Shown piece by piece: positions 14,527-22,796 of a stretch of DNA of 64,000 nt. Origin of the DNA: UBA9676 sp963730065 (lineage in GTDB: Bacteria; Actinomycetota; Actinomycetes; Streptosporangiales; Streptosporangiaceae). The stretch is from positions 1-64,000 of the forward strand of contig CAVSQL010000025.1 of the NCBI GenBank assembly GCA_963730065.1, given 5' to 3'. The position numbers and the translations under genes are program-made. The notes beneath the pieces are model-generated. The model did not search any database. It saw only the letters and a list, made by a program, of their open reading frames with translations, and had not been told where the DNA came from. The first letter of the stretch is position 1; each line of letters begins with the position of its first letter.

Positions 14527-15125
14527 CCGGCCGGCCCCGGCTGCTCGGCTCCGGCCAGCAGTCTCGCCGCACTCATCAGGCTGAAACGCACCGGTACCCG
14601 CGGCTCGTTCCAGTACGTCCGTTCCGGGCCGAGGTTCTCCAGCTGGAGGCCGAACAGGCCCATCATGGCGCGGGCCGGGGCCGACATCATCCCGCAGGCG
14701 AACCGGAAGCCGTGCTCGCGCATCACCAGGTACAGCCGGCACATGAGACCGATGAACGCGGCGTGTTCCAGGCTCTGGTGGCTGGGCGCCACGCACATCC
14801 GGCCCACGTCAACTACCTCGCCGCGTGGCTCCACGACGATCCCGCAGGCTTCCTCCGTCGGCAATCCCGGAGGCAGCACGACCCGGCCCGTGCTCATCGC
14901 GACGTCCCCGTCCCACCCGATGACGTGGACGGCGCGGTCGTCGTACCCGTCACGCTCCATCCCGCCGGGGAGATCGCCGGCGGTGCACCATCCACGGTCG
15001 AGCACGGCGCTTCCGCGCAGCCGGTAGGCGACCTCGCGCTCGGAGTCGCCGACCGCCACCCGGTAGTCGAACGGGGACCTCGCCAGCATCCGGGTGATGA
15101 GGGCATCGAGCGGCACACCATCCAT
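14448..15125 (-). CDS. GNAT-fold acyltransferase, N-acyl amino acid synthase (FeeM)-like
   Basis: The 225-residue protein starts MDGVPLDALITRML. The central part follows the pattern of autoinducer-synthase-like or FeeM-like acyltransferases that take the acyl group from acyl-ACP: FDYRVAVGDSEREVAYRLRG, DDRAVHVIGWDGDVAMSTGR, VDVGRMCVAPSHQS, then a long helix (AAFIGLMCRLYLVMREHG) and FACGMMSAPARAMMGLFGLQ. FeeM-type enzymes make N-acyl amino acids. The assignment is by pattern and context, because there is no strong single motif. The gene runs against the ketosynthase and overlaps its end. It is the likely off-loading step of the cluster. Confidence 0.6.
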   Translation of the reverse strand: MDGVPLDALITRMLARSPFDYRVAVGDSEREVAYRLRGSAVLDRGWCTAGDLPGGMERDGYDDRAVHVIGWDGDVAMSTGRVVLPPGLPTEEACGIVVEPRGEVVDVGRMCVAPSHQSLEHAAFIGLMCRLYLVMREHGFRFACGMMSAPARAMMGLFGLQLENLGPERTYWNEPRVPVRFSLMSAARLLAGAEQPGPAGQPADPSAARTSTVLAPPKPKEFDSA

Positions 15126-15180
15126 GGCACGACCCTGTCCTGCCCCGCGGCCGCGGTCAACTGCCAGGCACCAGAGGCGA

Positions 15181-15449
15181 CTAGCGCAGGCCCTCCGAGG
15201 CGTAACTCTTCCGGGTGAAGCGTGGCGGGATGTGGTCACCTGCCTGGGCCGGCCTTGGGGCAGTCAGCTGGCCAGGGCCCCCGATCTTGACCAGGTTGCA
15301 GGCGAATACTCCGTGGCCGCACCAGATCGCAGCCCCTTGCCTGCTGGCGAGGCGGGTGCGGTCCCAGCCGTAGGTGTGTTTGAGGTAGCTGATCCGGCCT
15401 TCCGAGCCGGTGCGCCACTTGACAAGCTTGCTGACCCGCTCGATGCGGA
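15181..15449 (-). pseudogene. 3' remnant of a DDE transposase gene
   Basis: The minus strand reads KLVKWRTGSEGRISYLKHTY, then GWDRTRLASRQGAAIWCGHG and VFACNLVKI before a stop at 15181. This is the C-terminal end of a DDE transposase (glutamate in GSEGRIS), of IS5/ISNCY-like type by recollection. There is no start codon and the N-terminal part is gone, cut where the next gene begins. No terminal inverted repeats are visible. It marks a past insertion at the end of the lipid cluster. Confidence 0.75.
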
Positions 15450-15503
15450 CGAGACTCCTATCGTCGGCTGGTGCTGCCTAATGTAGGGGGGGTGCCTGCA
15501 GAC

Positions 15504-18500
15504 ATGCTTGTCGGGAGGCGGCTGGCGATCGGCGCGCTGGGTTCGGCGGTCGACGGCGCGGTCGGGGGTGCGGGCGGGGTCGTCCTGCTCGCGGGTGAGG
15601 CCGGCATGGGCAAGACCGCGCTCGCCTCCGAGGCAGCGGCCTACGCGAAGGCTCGCGGCGCCGAGACCGTGTGGGGCACGTGCTGGGAGGGTGATGGCGC
15701 GCCCGGCTTCTGGCCGTGGATCCAGGTGGTGCGCGCGCTGGCGCCGGAAGGCGGCGATGCGGGCGAGGGCGTGCTGGCCGAGCTTACCGGCGTCGCCGGG
15801 GAGAGGGGCGGCGGCGTCCTGGGCGATGAGTCCGCGATCCGCTTCCGTACCTATGACATGGCGGCAACTTACGTGCGGAGGCGGGCGGCGCAGCGGCCGC
15901 TGGTGGTCGTCATCGATGACCTGCACTGGGCGGATGTGTCGTCGCTGCGGCTGCTCGTGTTTCTCGCCCGCCAGCTGCATGACGCCGCCGCGCTGGTCAT
16001 CGGGACGTACCGCGACGTAGAGGTGATGGTCGGCGATCATCCGGCCCGCCCGCTCCTGGCCGAGCTGGCCGGGCAGGCCGAGCTGATACGGCTCACCGGG
16101 CTGACTGCTGACGAGGTCGGCCAGTTGATCGAGAAGGTTGGTGGCGAGCGCCCGCAGGCGCCGCTGGTCCAGGCCGTGCACGACCGTACCGGGGGCAACC
16201 CGTTCTTCGCCCAGCAGATCGCACGGCTGCTCGCCGCGCAAGGCGTGCCTCTCGACCGGGCCCTGGTGACCGGCATACCGCCCGCGGTGGGCGACGTGCT
16301 GGCTCGTCGCCTGGCCCGGCTGCCCGGCACGGTCGTGGACCTGCTCGCCGTGGCGTCGGTCGTCGGGAGACGCTTCCCGATCGCGATGGTCGCCGCCATC
16401 GCCGGCGCACCGGCCGAGATGGCGGTGCCGCTCGCCGACAGTGCCGTCCGCGCCGCGGTCCTGGAGCATGACGAACCCGGCCTCCTCCGGTTCAGCCATG
16501 ACCTGTTCCGCGATGTCCTTTACGACGGGCTGCCGACGGCCAGGCGGTCGGCGCTTCACCTGTCGGTGGCCGGGCTGCTGGAGCAGCACACCGGCGGGGC
16601 GGCGACCGCGGCGGAGATCGCCTACCACCGCAGCGTGGCATGGCCGCTTGGTGACCGCGATCGCGCGGTCACCGCGCTGATCGAGGCGGCCCGGGAGGCG
16701 ACAGCCCGGACCGCCTTCGACGAAGCGGCCGCCCACCTTCGCCGGGCCGTCGAGGTCGCTGGTGGCGCGATGGCGGTTGACCTGGTGATGTTGTGCGAGT
16801 ACGGGGACGCGCTGCGGCGCGCCGGACACGGCGAGGATGCGCAGGCCGCGCTGCTCGGGGCGGCGGCACGCGCCCGCGCAACCGGCGACAAGGCGCTGCT
16901 CGCCCGGGCGGCTTTCGGCGCCCATCGGGTAGCGACGCTCACCGATTCGTCACGATCCTGGGTGATCGCGCTGCTCGAGGAGGCGCTCGCCGCGCTCGGC
17001 GCCGAGGGGACAGCCACCGGCAGTCCGGCGCGATGGCTACTGTCGGCTTCGCTGGCCCGCGAGCTCGCCGAGGGCCCCCATTGTGATCTTCCCCAGGCCG
17101 CCGGGCTCGCCAGCGCCGCAGTGGACGGCGCCCGGGCGGCTGATGATGCCGGCGTGCTCGCCTACGCGCTGTTCGCGCTAGCCGACGTCCGCTGGGAGCC
17201 GGGCACTGCGACGGAACGGCTGGGGATCGCCGGGGAGCTGGCGGCCGCCGCGACCGCCGCCCACGAGACCGAACTGGTGCTGGAAGCGCACCTGTGCCGG
17301 CTCGCCGCACTGCTCGAGCTCGGCGACCCGTCCTTCGCCGTTGAGCTCGGCACGTTCACCCGGCTGGCCGAGCAGGCCGCCATCCCGCGCTACCTGTACC
17401 TGGCGCGCTCACGCCAGGCTACGGCCGCGTCCCTGACCGGACCGCTCGAGACGGCCGACGAGCTCATCGAAGCCGCGGCCGCCTACGGCGAGCGAACAGG
17501 CGAGCCGGACGCGTGGGGGGTGGAATCCAGCCAGCTGGTCGGCCTGGCGCTCATCCGTCACGACTGGACCCGGCTGAGCGGCCTGGCCGCGGCGCGCGGG
17601 CAGGCGCTCACCCCGCCCGGGTTCGCCTGGCAAGAGCGGTCATGGCTGCTCATCGAGGCGGGCGACCAAGACGCGGCGGCGGCCCTGGTGGCCTCGACGC
17701 CCAGCTTTCCCGCTGGCTACCGATGGCGTCACACCGCGATGCTGACGATCGATGCCGAGCTGGCTGCGGCCGTGGCGGACCGTCGCCGGTGCGCCGCACT
17801 GTATGAGCAGCTACTGCCGATGGCGGATGAGTTCGCCGTGGTCGGCGCGGCGGTCTTCACGACTGGGCCGGTCGTCCTGCAGCTTGGCCTGCTCGCCGCC
17901 GCGCTCGGCCGATGGGACGACGTGGCAGCCCATCTCGAGGATGCAGCCCGCCGCTGCGATCGCCTCGCCGCCCCGCTCCTCGCAGCGCGGGCCCGGGCGG
18001 AACGCGCCCGCGTCCTGGCCGCGCGCGACCATCCGGCCACAGAGGAAGGTGACCGCGCCGGCGGCAACCTGTTCCGCCGCGACGGGGAGGTGTGGACGGT
18101 TGCGTTCAACGGCCGCACCGTGCCGCTGCGCGACGCGAAGGGCCTGCGCGACCTCGCCGTCCTGCTCGCCGCCCCCGGCCGGGAAGTGGCCGCGACCGAG
18201 CTGGTCGCCGGTGTTCACGGCGGGACAGCCACGGCGATCGCCGCGCTCGGCGCCGACCCGGTTCTCGACGACCGGGCCCGGGCCGCCTACCGTGCCCGGC
18301 TGGCTGACCTCGACGACGAGCTGGCCGAGGCGGACGCACACCACGACATCGGACGATCGGCCCGGCTGGCCGCCGAACGCGATGCGCTCATCGACGAACT
18401 CGCCCGCGCCACCGGTCTTGGCGGCCGGCGCCGGCGGCTGGGGGACGCGGCCGAGCGGGCGCGGACGACGGTGACGGCCCGGATCCGTGACGCCATCGGC

Positions 18501-18617
18501 CGCATCGAGCGGGCCCACCCGGAGCTCGGCCGTCATCTGCGGGCCAGCATCGTGACGGGTACGCGGTGTGCCTACCGGCCAGCCGAGACCGTGCGGTGGA
18601 GCATCTCACAATCGTGA
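15504..18617 (+). CDS. Large AAA ATPase/TPR transcriptional regulator
   Basis: The 1037-residue protein starts at ATG 15504 (GTG 15492 is possible but overlaps the G-rich site). The N-terminal AAA module has LVGRRLAIGALGSAVDGAVG, Walker A LLAGEAGMGKTALASEA and Walker B LVVVIDDLHWAD, as in LuxR/MalT and adenylate-cyclase-like STAND ATPases. The middle (about 350-840) is TPR-like. The C-terminus (about 860-1030) is the conserved actinobacterial domain reading LFRRDGEVWTVAFNGRTVPL, KGLRDLAVLLAAPG, then LDDRARAAYRARLADLDDEL and TGTRCAYRP. No LuxR HTH is present, so direct DNA binding is uncertain. It could sense a ligand and control the lipid cluster or the amidase operon downstream. Confidence 0.82.
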   Translation: MLVGRRLAIGALGSAVDGAVGGAGGVVLLAGEAGMGKTALASEAAAYAKARGAETVWGTCWEGDGAPGFWPWIQVVRALAPEGGDAGEGVLAELTGVAGERGGGVLGDESAIRFRTYDMAATYVRRRAAQRPLVVVIDDLHWADVSSLRLLVFLARQLHDAAALVIGTYRDVEVMVGDHPARPLLAELAGQAELIRLTGLTADEVGQLIEKVGGERPQAPLVQAVHDRTGGNPFFAQQIARLLAAQGVPLDRALVTGIPPAVGDVLARRLARLPGTVVDLLAVASVVGRRFPIAMVAAIAGAPAEMAVPLADSAVRAAVLEHDEPGLLRFSHDLFRDVLYDGLPTARRSALHLSVAGLLEQHTGGAATAAEIAYHRSVAWPLGDRDRAVTALIEAAREATARTAFDEAAAHLRRAVEVAGGAMAVDLVMLCEYGDALRRAGHGEDAQAALLGAAARARATGDKALLARAAFGAHRVATLTDSSRSWVIALLEEALAALGAEGTATGSPARWLLSASLARELAEGPHCDLPQAAGLASAAVDGARAADDAGVLAYALFALADVRWEPGTATERLGIAGELAAAATAAHETELVLEAHLCRLAALLELGDPSFAVELGTFTRLAEQAAIPRYLYLARSRQATAASLTGPLETADELIEAAAAYGERTGEPDAWGVESSQLVGLALIRHDWTRLSGLAAARGQALTPPGFAWQERSWLLIEAGDQDAAAALVASTPSFPAGYRWRHTAMLTIDAELAAAVADRRRCAALYEQLLPMADEFAVVGAAVFTTGPVVLQLGLLAAALGRWDDVAAHLEDAARRCDRLAAPLLAARARAERARVLAARDHPATEEGDRAGGNLFRRDGEVWTVAFNGRTVPLRDAKGLRDLAVLLAAPGREVAATELVAGVHGGTATAIAALGADPVLDDRARAAYRARLADLDDELAEADAHHDIGRSARLAAERDALIDELARATGLGGRRRRLGDAAERARTTVTARIRDAIGRIERAHPELGRHLRASIVTGTRCAYRPAETVRWSISQS

Positions 18618-18670
18618 GGCGCGATCTCACGCCATCAGGGCAATCTCGCGAACGACGGAAGGAGACCCTG

Positions 18671-18994
18671 ATGGCAATCGACGAGCAGAGGCCCGTGAGC
18701 GGGTCGCTCTACCTCGGTGCGGTGCACTTCGACGGCGACCCTGGCGAACTCCTGCCGGGCTATCACCGGTTGCTGGAGCGGCTCCCGGTCGATAGCCTCG
18801 ACGTGCACCTGTGCATCGTCCGTGACGACGGGCTGACGGTATTCGACGCCTGCCCGGGGAAGGCGGTCTACGAGGAGTTCACCAAGAGCGACATGTTCCG
18901 CGACGCCGTCGCCGCGGCGGGGCTGCCTGCGCCCCGCATCGAGGGTCTCGGCGACGTCCAGGTTGCCCATCTCCGCCACGAGGTCAGACCGTGA
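18671..18994 (+). CDS. Small protein, unknown function, coupled to amidase
   Basis: The 107-residue protein starts MAIDEQRPVSGSLYLGAVHF behind GAAGGAGA. It looks like one alpha/beta domain (LLPGYHRLLERLPVDSLDVHLCIVRDDG, FTKSDMFRDAVAAAGLPAPR, LGDVQVAHLR), possibly a dimeric alpha-beta barrel of the monooxygenase-like type. That is a guess from the strand-helix pattern. Its stop overlaps the GTG start of the amidase (GTGA at 18991), so the two proteins probably work together. Confidence 0.65.
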   Translation: MAIDEQRPVSGSLYLGAVHFDGDPGELLPGYHRLLERLPVDSLDVHLCIVRDDGLTVFDACPGKAVYEEFTKSDMFRDAVAAAGLPAPRIEGLGDVQVAHLRHEVRP

Positions 18995-20439
18995 ACGGTG
19001 AACTCTCGCTGCTCGACGCCACCGCCCAGGCCGAGCTGGTCCGCACCGGGCAGGTCACTGCGGCCGAGCTGGTAACGGCCGCCATCGAGCGCATCGAGGC
19101 GCTGAACCCGGTGCTGAACGCCGTCGTCACGCCGGTCTTCGACCAGGCGGCCGAGGCGGCGCGCACCAGTCCCGCCGGGCCCTTCGCCGGCGTGCCGTAC
19201 CTGGTCAAGGACCTGGCCTGCGAGATGGAAGGCGTGCGCTTCACCGAGGGTTCGGCGTTCCTCGCTGACCACGTGTCCACCGTCGATCAGGAGCTCGTGG
19301 TGCGGCTGCGCGAAGCAGGCCTGGTCATCCTGGGCAAGACGAACACGCCCGAATTCGGGATGGCGCCGGCCTGCGAGCCGGCGCTGTTCGGCCCGACCCG
19401 AAACCCGTGGGACCCGCAGCGTTCCACCAGCGGATCCAGCGGCGGATCGGCAGCTGCGGTGGCATCGGGAATGGTGCCATTCGCGCACGGCAACGACCTG
19501 GGCGGCTCATTGCGCTACCCGGCCTCGGCGTGCGGTCTGTTCGCCCTGAAGCCGACTCGGGCCCGCAACCCGCTCGGGCCCGAGTACGGCGACGTTGCCG
19601 CGGGCAGCGCGGCCGAGCACGTGCTCACCCGTTCGGTCCGGGACAGCGCCGCGCTGCTCGACGCCACGTCCGGCCCCGACGAGGGTGACCCATACTGGGC
19701 ACCGCCGCCAGCCCGCCCGTTCCTCGACGAGGTGAGGGCCGATCCCGGCCGGTTGCGTATCGGCTACACCACCCGGACACCCGACGGCGACCTCGGCCAC
19801 CCCGACTGCGTCGCGGCCGCCGATCACGCCGCGCGGCTGTGCGCCTCGCTCGGCCACGAGGTCACCGAGACCGCCTGGCCGGTCTTTACCCCCGAGGTGG
19901 GCGCGGCCATCGGCACGATGATTTACGCCGCCACGGCGTGGGTCCTGCGCTACTGGATCCGCCGTGTCGGCCGCGAGCCGGGCCCGGGCGAGATCGAGCC
20001 GCTGACCCAGGCGCTGTGGCAGGCTGGCGAGAAGGTCACCGCGGCCGAGTGGCTGCTCGCCGTGGAGGACGTCCAGCGCTTCAGCCGCCGGGTCGCCTGC
20101 TTCTTCACCGGCTTCGACGCGTTCCTCACGCCGACGATGTCCACGCCGCCGCCGCCCATCGGCGCGATGGTCTCCACGCCGGAGGATCCGTGGCGGTCGC
20201 TCGAGGTCAGCGGCCAGACCGTGCGCTACGCGGGTGTCATCGCCAACCTCACCGGCAACCCGGCGATGTCCGTGCCGCTCTGGTGGAACGACGACGGCCT
20301 GCCGATCGGCGTACACTTCCTCGGCCGCTTCGGCGACGAAGCCACGCTCATCCGCCTGGCCGCACAACTCGAGGCGGCACAACCGTGGGCCTGCCGCTGG
20401 CCTGCCGTGCACGCGGCCGGGCCGTTGGTCACCCGGTGA
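18991..20439 (+). CDS. Amidase signature family hydrolase
   Basis: The 482-residue enzyme has the Ser-cisSer-Lys catalytic set: Lys in YLVKDLACEMEG, the glycine/serine-rich signature STSGSSGGSAAAVASGMVPF, and the nucleophile serine in DLGGSLRYPAS. The usual family motif has GGSIRIPAS, so the active site looks intact. It hydrolyses an amide bond; the substrate cannot be told. The C-terminal half (FDAFLTPTMSTPPPPIG, AGVIANLTGNPAMSVPL) is normal for the family. It is coupled to the small gene upstream. An amidase beside an N-acyl amino acid synthase cluster could act on acyl amides, but this is only a suggestion. Confidence 0.88.
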   Translation: MNGELSLLDATAQAELVRTGQVTAAELVTAAIERIEALNPVLNAVVTPVFDQAAEAARTSPAGPFAGVPYLVKDLACEMEGVRFTEGSAFLADHVSTVDQELVVRLREAGLVILGKTNTPEFGMAPACEPALFGPTRNPWDPQRSTSGSSGGSAAAVASGMVPFAHGNDLGGSLRYPASACGLFALKPTRARNPLGPEYGDVAAGSAAEHVLTRSVRDSAALLDATSGPDEGDPYWAPPPARPFLDEVRADPGRLRIGYTTRTPDGDLGHPDCVAAADHAARLCASLGHEVTETAWPVFTPEVGAAIGTMIYAATAWVLRYWIRRVGREPGPGEIEPLTQALWQAGEKVTAAEWLLAVEDVQRFSRRVACFFTGFDAFLTPTMSTPPPPIGAMVSTPEDPWRSLEVSGQTVRYAGVIANLTGNPAMSVPLWWNDDGLPIGVHFLGRFGDEATLIRLAAQLEAAQPWACRWPAVHAAGPLVTR

Positions 20440-20836
20440 GCTGTGTCTGTGCGATCTGCAGCGCCTGGTCCAGATGCCCGCGGGCCGCGGGGAAGTCACC
20501 AGCCAGTAGGCAGGCCCGCCCGGCGTGGGTCAACATGATCGGGAGAAAGCCGTGCTCCCATCCGGGATCGGCGTCGAGCCCGTGGCGAAACACGGCGATC
20601 GCCGCGTCGATCTCGCCCTCTTGGTGGCGCGCGGTACCGGCGCCGATGAGCGCCGAGCCCAGCGCGAGATACGCCGTGGCGGCCAGAGCTGCATCCTCGG
20701 TGCCCTCGGCCGCCTCGCGCGTCCCATAACAGATCGTGGGAGCCCGCAGCCACCAGACGCCGCGGGCTCCCCGGGTCACGCGGACGAGCCACGTGGCCAG
20801 GCGGCCAGGTCCCCCTACGGCCGCCGTGACAGTCAA
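20429..20836 (-). pseudogene. TPR-containing C-terminal fragment
   Basis: Up to 135 residues can be read, with a credible part from about residue 37: AAEGTEDAALAATAYLALGS, IDAAIAVFRHGLDADPGWEHG, HAGRACLLAGDFPAARGHLDQAL. These are TPR-like helices, similar to the end of STAND regulators. The first 35 residues (TVTAAVGGPGRLATWLVRVTRG) look like noise, and a GC hairpin lies inside (20738-20771). It is tail to tail with the amidase and overlaps it by 11 bp. I read it as the 3' end of a truncated regulator gene rather than an intact protein. Confidence 0.5.
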
Positions 20837-20937
20837 CGACGGGAACCTTGTTCCTGTTACACGCCGGGCTCAGCGATGTCTTTCGCACCGGGGCCGGTAC
20901 CACACCGGCCGGCAGCCAGGCGACGCCGCGCAAGACG

Positions 20938-21147
20938 CTATGGGAGGTCCAGGGTGGCTGTCTGTGGCCTGTCGGCCAGGTCACGGGCCATCATGAGCGG
21001 GACCTGGAGGCTTACAGCCAGCTGAGTCGCGTCCTGGGCCATCTCTGCGCGGTCATAGACGACGCCGCGCAGACGGCCATCGTGGCGCTCAGTGTCCCAC
21101 TCGACCAGGAAACCCACCCCGTCGGCGAAGTGCTGTAGCTCGAACAT
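20938..21147 (-). CDS. Small hypothetical protein
   Basis: The 69-residue protein starts MFELQHFADGVGFLVEWDTE at ATG 21147, with GGGGAGG five bases upstream. It continues GRLRGVVYDRAEMAQDATQLAVSLQVPLM and has no membrane segment. I do not recognise it. The good ribosome-binding site and balanced composition make it a likely real gene. It lies between repeat copies R1 and R2 on the opposite strand to the other tiny genes. Confidence 0.5.
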   Translation of the reverse strand: MFELQHFADGVGFLVEWDTERHDGRLRGVVYDRAEMAQDATQLAVSLQVPLMMARDLADRPQTATLDLP

Positions 21148-21291
21148 CAAGGCCTCCCCAAGACCGCCCCAGCGTTGTTATTAACGGAACTGCCCCCGGA
21201 GCTGCCGCCCACCGCCGCTCGCACCGCGGCCGGTACCACACCGGCCGGCAGCCAGGCGACGCATCGCAATTGGCCGCGAAGCTGGCCGACT

Positions 21292-21608
21292 ATGACTGAG
21301 ATCGTTTACGTGCTCGTGATCGTGGCCGGGGTTAGCGTGGAAGTAGGCGCCGCCGGCCTGGCGGGCCTGCTCACATGGCGGTGGCGCCGCTGTCGGCTGG
21401 ACGCGGCCCGCGCTGTCCCCCCCGCCCGTGGAGCCATATACCGCTCCACGGCCCGGCGCGGGCCGCTCAGCCGCCCCCACCGCCGCGTCCCGCCGATCTC
21501 GAGCGCCCGCAACAGATACACCTGCACCTGCACGGCGTCTCGCCTGAGGACGTGGCCGCCATCATCGGCCAGCAGGGCGGCAGCGCCCTGCCACCCAAGG
21601 AGGACTGA
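21292..21608 (+). pseudogene. Small membrane protein gene with an apparent -1 frameshift
   Basis: Frame 1 from ATG 21292 encodes an N-terminal membrane helix (MTEIVYVLVIVAGVSVEVGA, AGLAGLLTWRWRRCRLDAAR). At a run of seven C (21417-21423) the sensible reading moves to the -1 frame, giving RPWSHIPLHGPARAAQPPPP, then LERPQQIHLHLHGVSPEDVA and a stop at 21608. Together they make one protein of about 105 residues of a type I have seen in actinobacterial integrative elements (single helix, Pro-rich linker, HLHLHGVSAEDVAAIL tail). Truncated relatives of the tail occur at 23790-23964 and 24825-24911. A perfect 9-bp hairpin (21426-21451) follows the C run. Either a homopolymer indel or a programmed slip would explain it. 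Confidence 0.6.
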
Positions 21609-21625
21609 CCGATGCCCACCATCGA

Positions 21626-21937
21626 TCAAGCCCAAGCTGAACGGGCGGCCGGCAGGATCCCCTCCAGGTGCAAGACGTCCAGAAGCTGCCGCACCCGCCG
21701 TGACGGCGCCCACAGTGACAGGCCACCCCCAGCCCCGCGGGCCGCGTTGGCTGCAGCGACGAGGACGCCGATCCCGCGAGCGTCGATGAACCGCACGGCG
21801 GCCATGTCTGCGACCAGGTGAACGTGCCCGGCGCTGATCGCCGCCATCAGGGACCAGCGGACAGCGGGGCTGGTGGCGATGTCGATTTCGCCGCCGAGGA
21901 CGACGACGTGCGGTGGTGCCCCCTGGAGCATGGTCAT
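21626..21937 (-). CDS. STAS-domain protein lacking the phospho-serine
   Basis: The 103-residue single STAS domain reads VVVLGGEIDIATSPAVRWSL, HVHLVADMAAVRFIDARGIG, VLVAAANAARGAGGGLSLWA, VRQLLDVLHLEGI. The usual phosphorylatable serine (DSSG or DSAG) is alanine here (DARG), so it could not be inactivated by an anti-sigma kinase and may act as a constitutive antagonist. Alternatively it may be drifting. The STAS protein at 1334-1765 keeps the serine. It starts at ATG 21937 and runs against the small-gene array. Confidence 0.75.
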   Translation of the reverse strand: MTMLQGAPPHVVVLGGEIDIATSPAVRWSLMAAISAGHVHLVADMAAVRFIDARGIGVLVAAANAARGAGGGLSLWAPSRRVRQLLDVLHLEGILPAARSAWA

Positions 21938-22202
21938 GGCTCGTCGCCTCTGCCTTCGTGGGAGGGCTGACGGCGAGGTCCAGACCGCGTATGCGAGAGA
22001 GCTTACGCCTGGCGGCCGGGACCCGGCCAGGCCGGCCGGATGCCAGCGGAGCTGGTAGGCAGCTGGCGGGGCCCTTGCGTGCCCAGGGCGCCGTCCCTCA
22101 GCGCCGCCGCTCGCACCGGGGCCGGTACCACACCGACCGGCACCCCTTCGGGCGGCCGGTGTCCGGCGCGACAGGGGATTGAGCCCGGACTAGGGTGCGG
22201 GA

Positions 22203-22325
22203 ATGAAGCTCGACAAGGCGGAGATCACCCAGATCATCCGCGCCCTCGACGAGGACGGCTCACCCTCGGGCGCCGCCGTTGCCAATGTCCAGCTTCCTGA
22301 GCGGGCTGCGGCGGCAGATGGATGA
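22203..22325 (+). CDS. Tiny ORF upstream of the frameshifted gene at 22318
   Basis: The 40-residue ORF reads MKLDKAEITQIIRALDEDGS and ends QLPERAAAADG. It is mostly one amphipathic acidic helix. No clear Shine-Dalgarno sequence precedes it. Its end overlaps the ATG of the next gene (22318) by 8 bases. Small size and coupling fit an antitoxin-like or regulatory leader peptide, but this is speculation. Confidence 0.4.
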   Translation: MKLDKAEITQIIRALDEDGSPSGAAVANVQLPERAAAADG

Positions 22326-22796
22326 TGACGACGTGGCCGAGATCACCGCGGTAATCCAGATGGACGATACGGAGTTACTGGCCGCCATCGGCCGCATCAT
22401 CGTTGAGGCGGCCGTCCTGGAGTACACCGTCGCCGAGCTGGTCGCTGTCTCCGAGGGTCTGCGAGACGAAGCATGCGAGGGTCGAGCGGTTGCGATCGTA
22501 AGGAAACCCGGCCAGGCCATGCGCCTGTTCGAACGCCTTGCAGAGCAGCGCCCCGGCCTCGCATGGCTCGTGAACGACACCAAGTCCATGCTCGCCGCCC
22601 GGCATTTCGTTGCACATGCGGTTGCCCAGCAGGATGCCATCGCCGAAGGCCGCCTGCCCTGTTCATCCTTTCCCCGAGGCACGGCGAAACCATGATCACG
22701 ATGGGGCAGGCCAGCAACAACGCCCGGCTGATCCAAGAGGGCGCTGACCGTATAGGGGATGCCATCGCCGCAGAGATCTCCTGTAGCAAGCTCTAG
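22318..22796 (+). pseudogene. Helical protein gene with an apparent frameshift
   Basis: From ATG 22318 the reading is an all-helical protein: MDDDDVAEITAVIQMDDTEL, LAAIGRIIVEAAVLEYTVAE, AMRLFERLAEQRPGLAWLVN, MLAARHFVAHAVAQQDAIAE. At about 22655-22670 it turns into CSSFPRGTAKP and stops, while the -1 frame continues LFILSPRHGETMITMGQASN and NARLIQEGADRIGDAIAAE to 22796. Joined, they give about 158 residues. RHFVAH fits the loose R-x4-H motif of HEPN domains, but that alone is weak evidence. I do not recognise the family with certainty. R4 follows 12 bases after the final stop. Confidence 0.5.

Noticed and set aside
14521..15230. Plus-strand continuation of the 13593-15218 ORF as a gene
   Set aside because: It is Arg-rich shadow coding across the ketosynthase and antisense to the acyltransferase; no motif.
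15264..16925. 553-residue minus-strand ORF
   Set aside because: Antisense to the ATPase of the regulator at 15504-18617; composition is that of a shadow frame. The transposase tail at 15181-15449 is in another frame.
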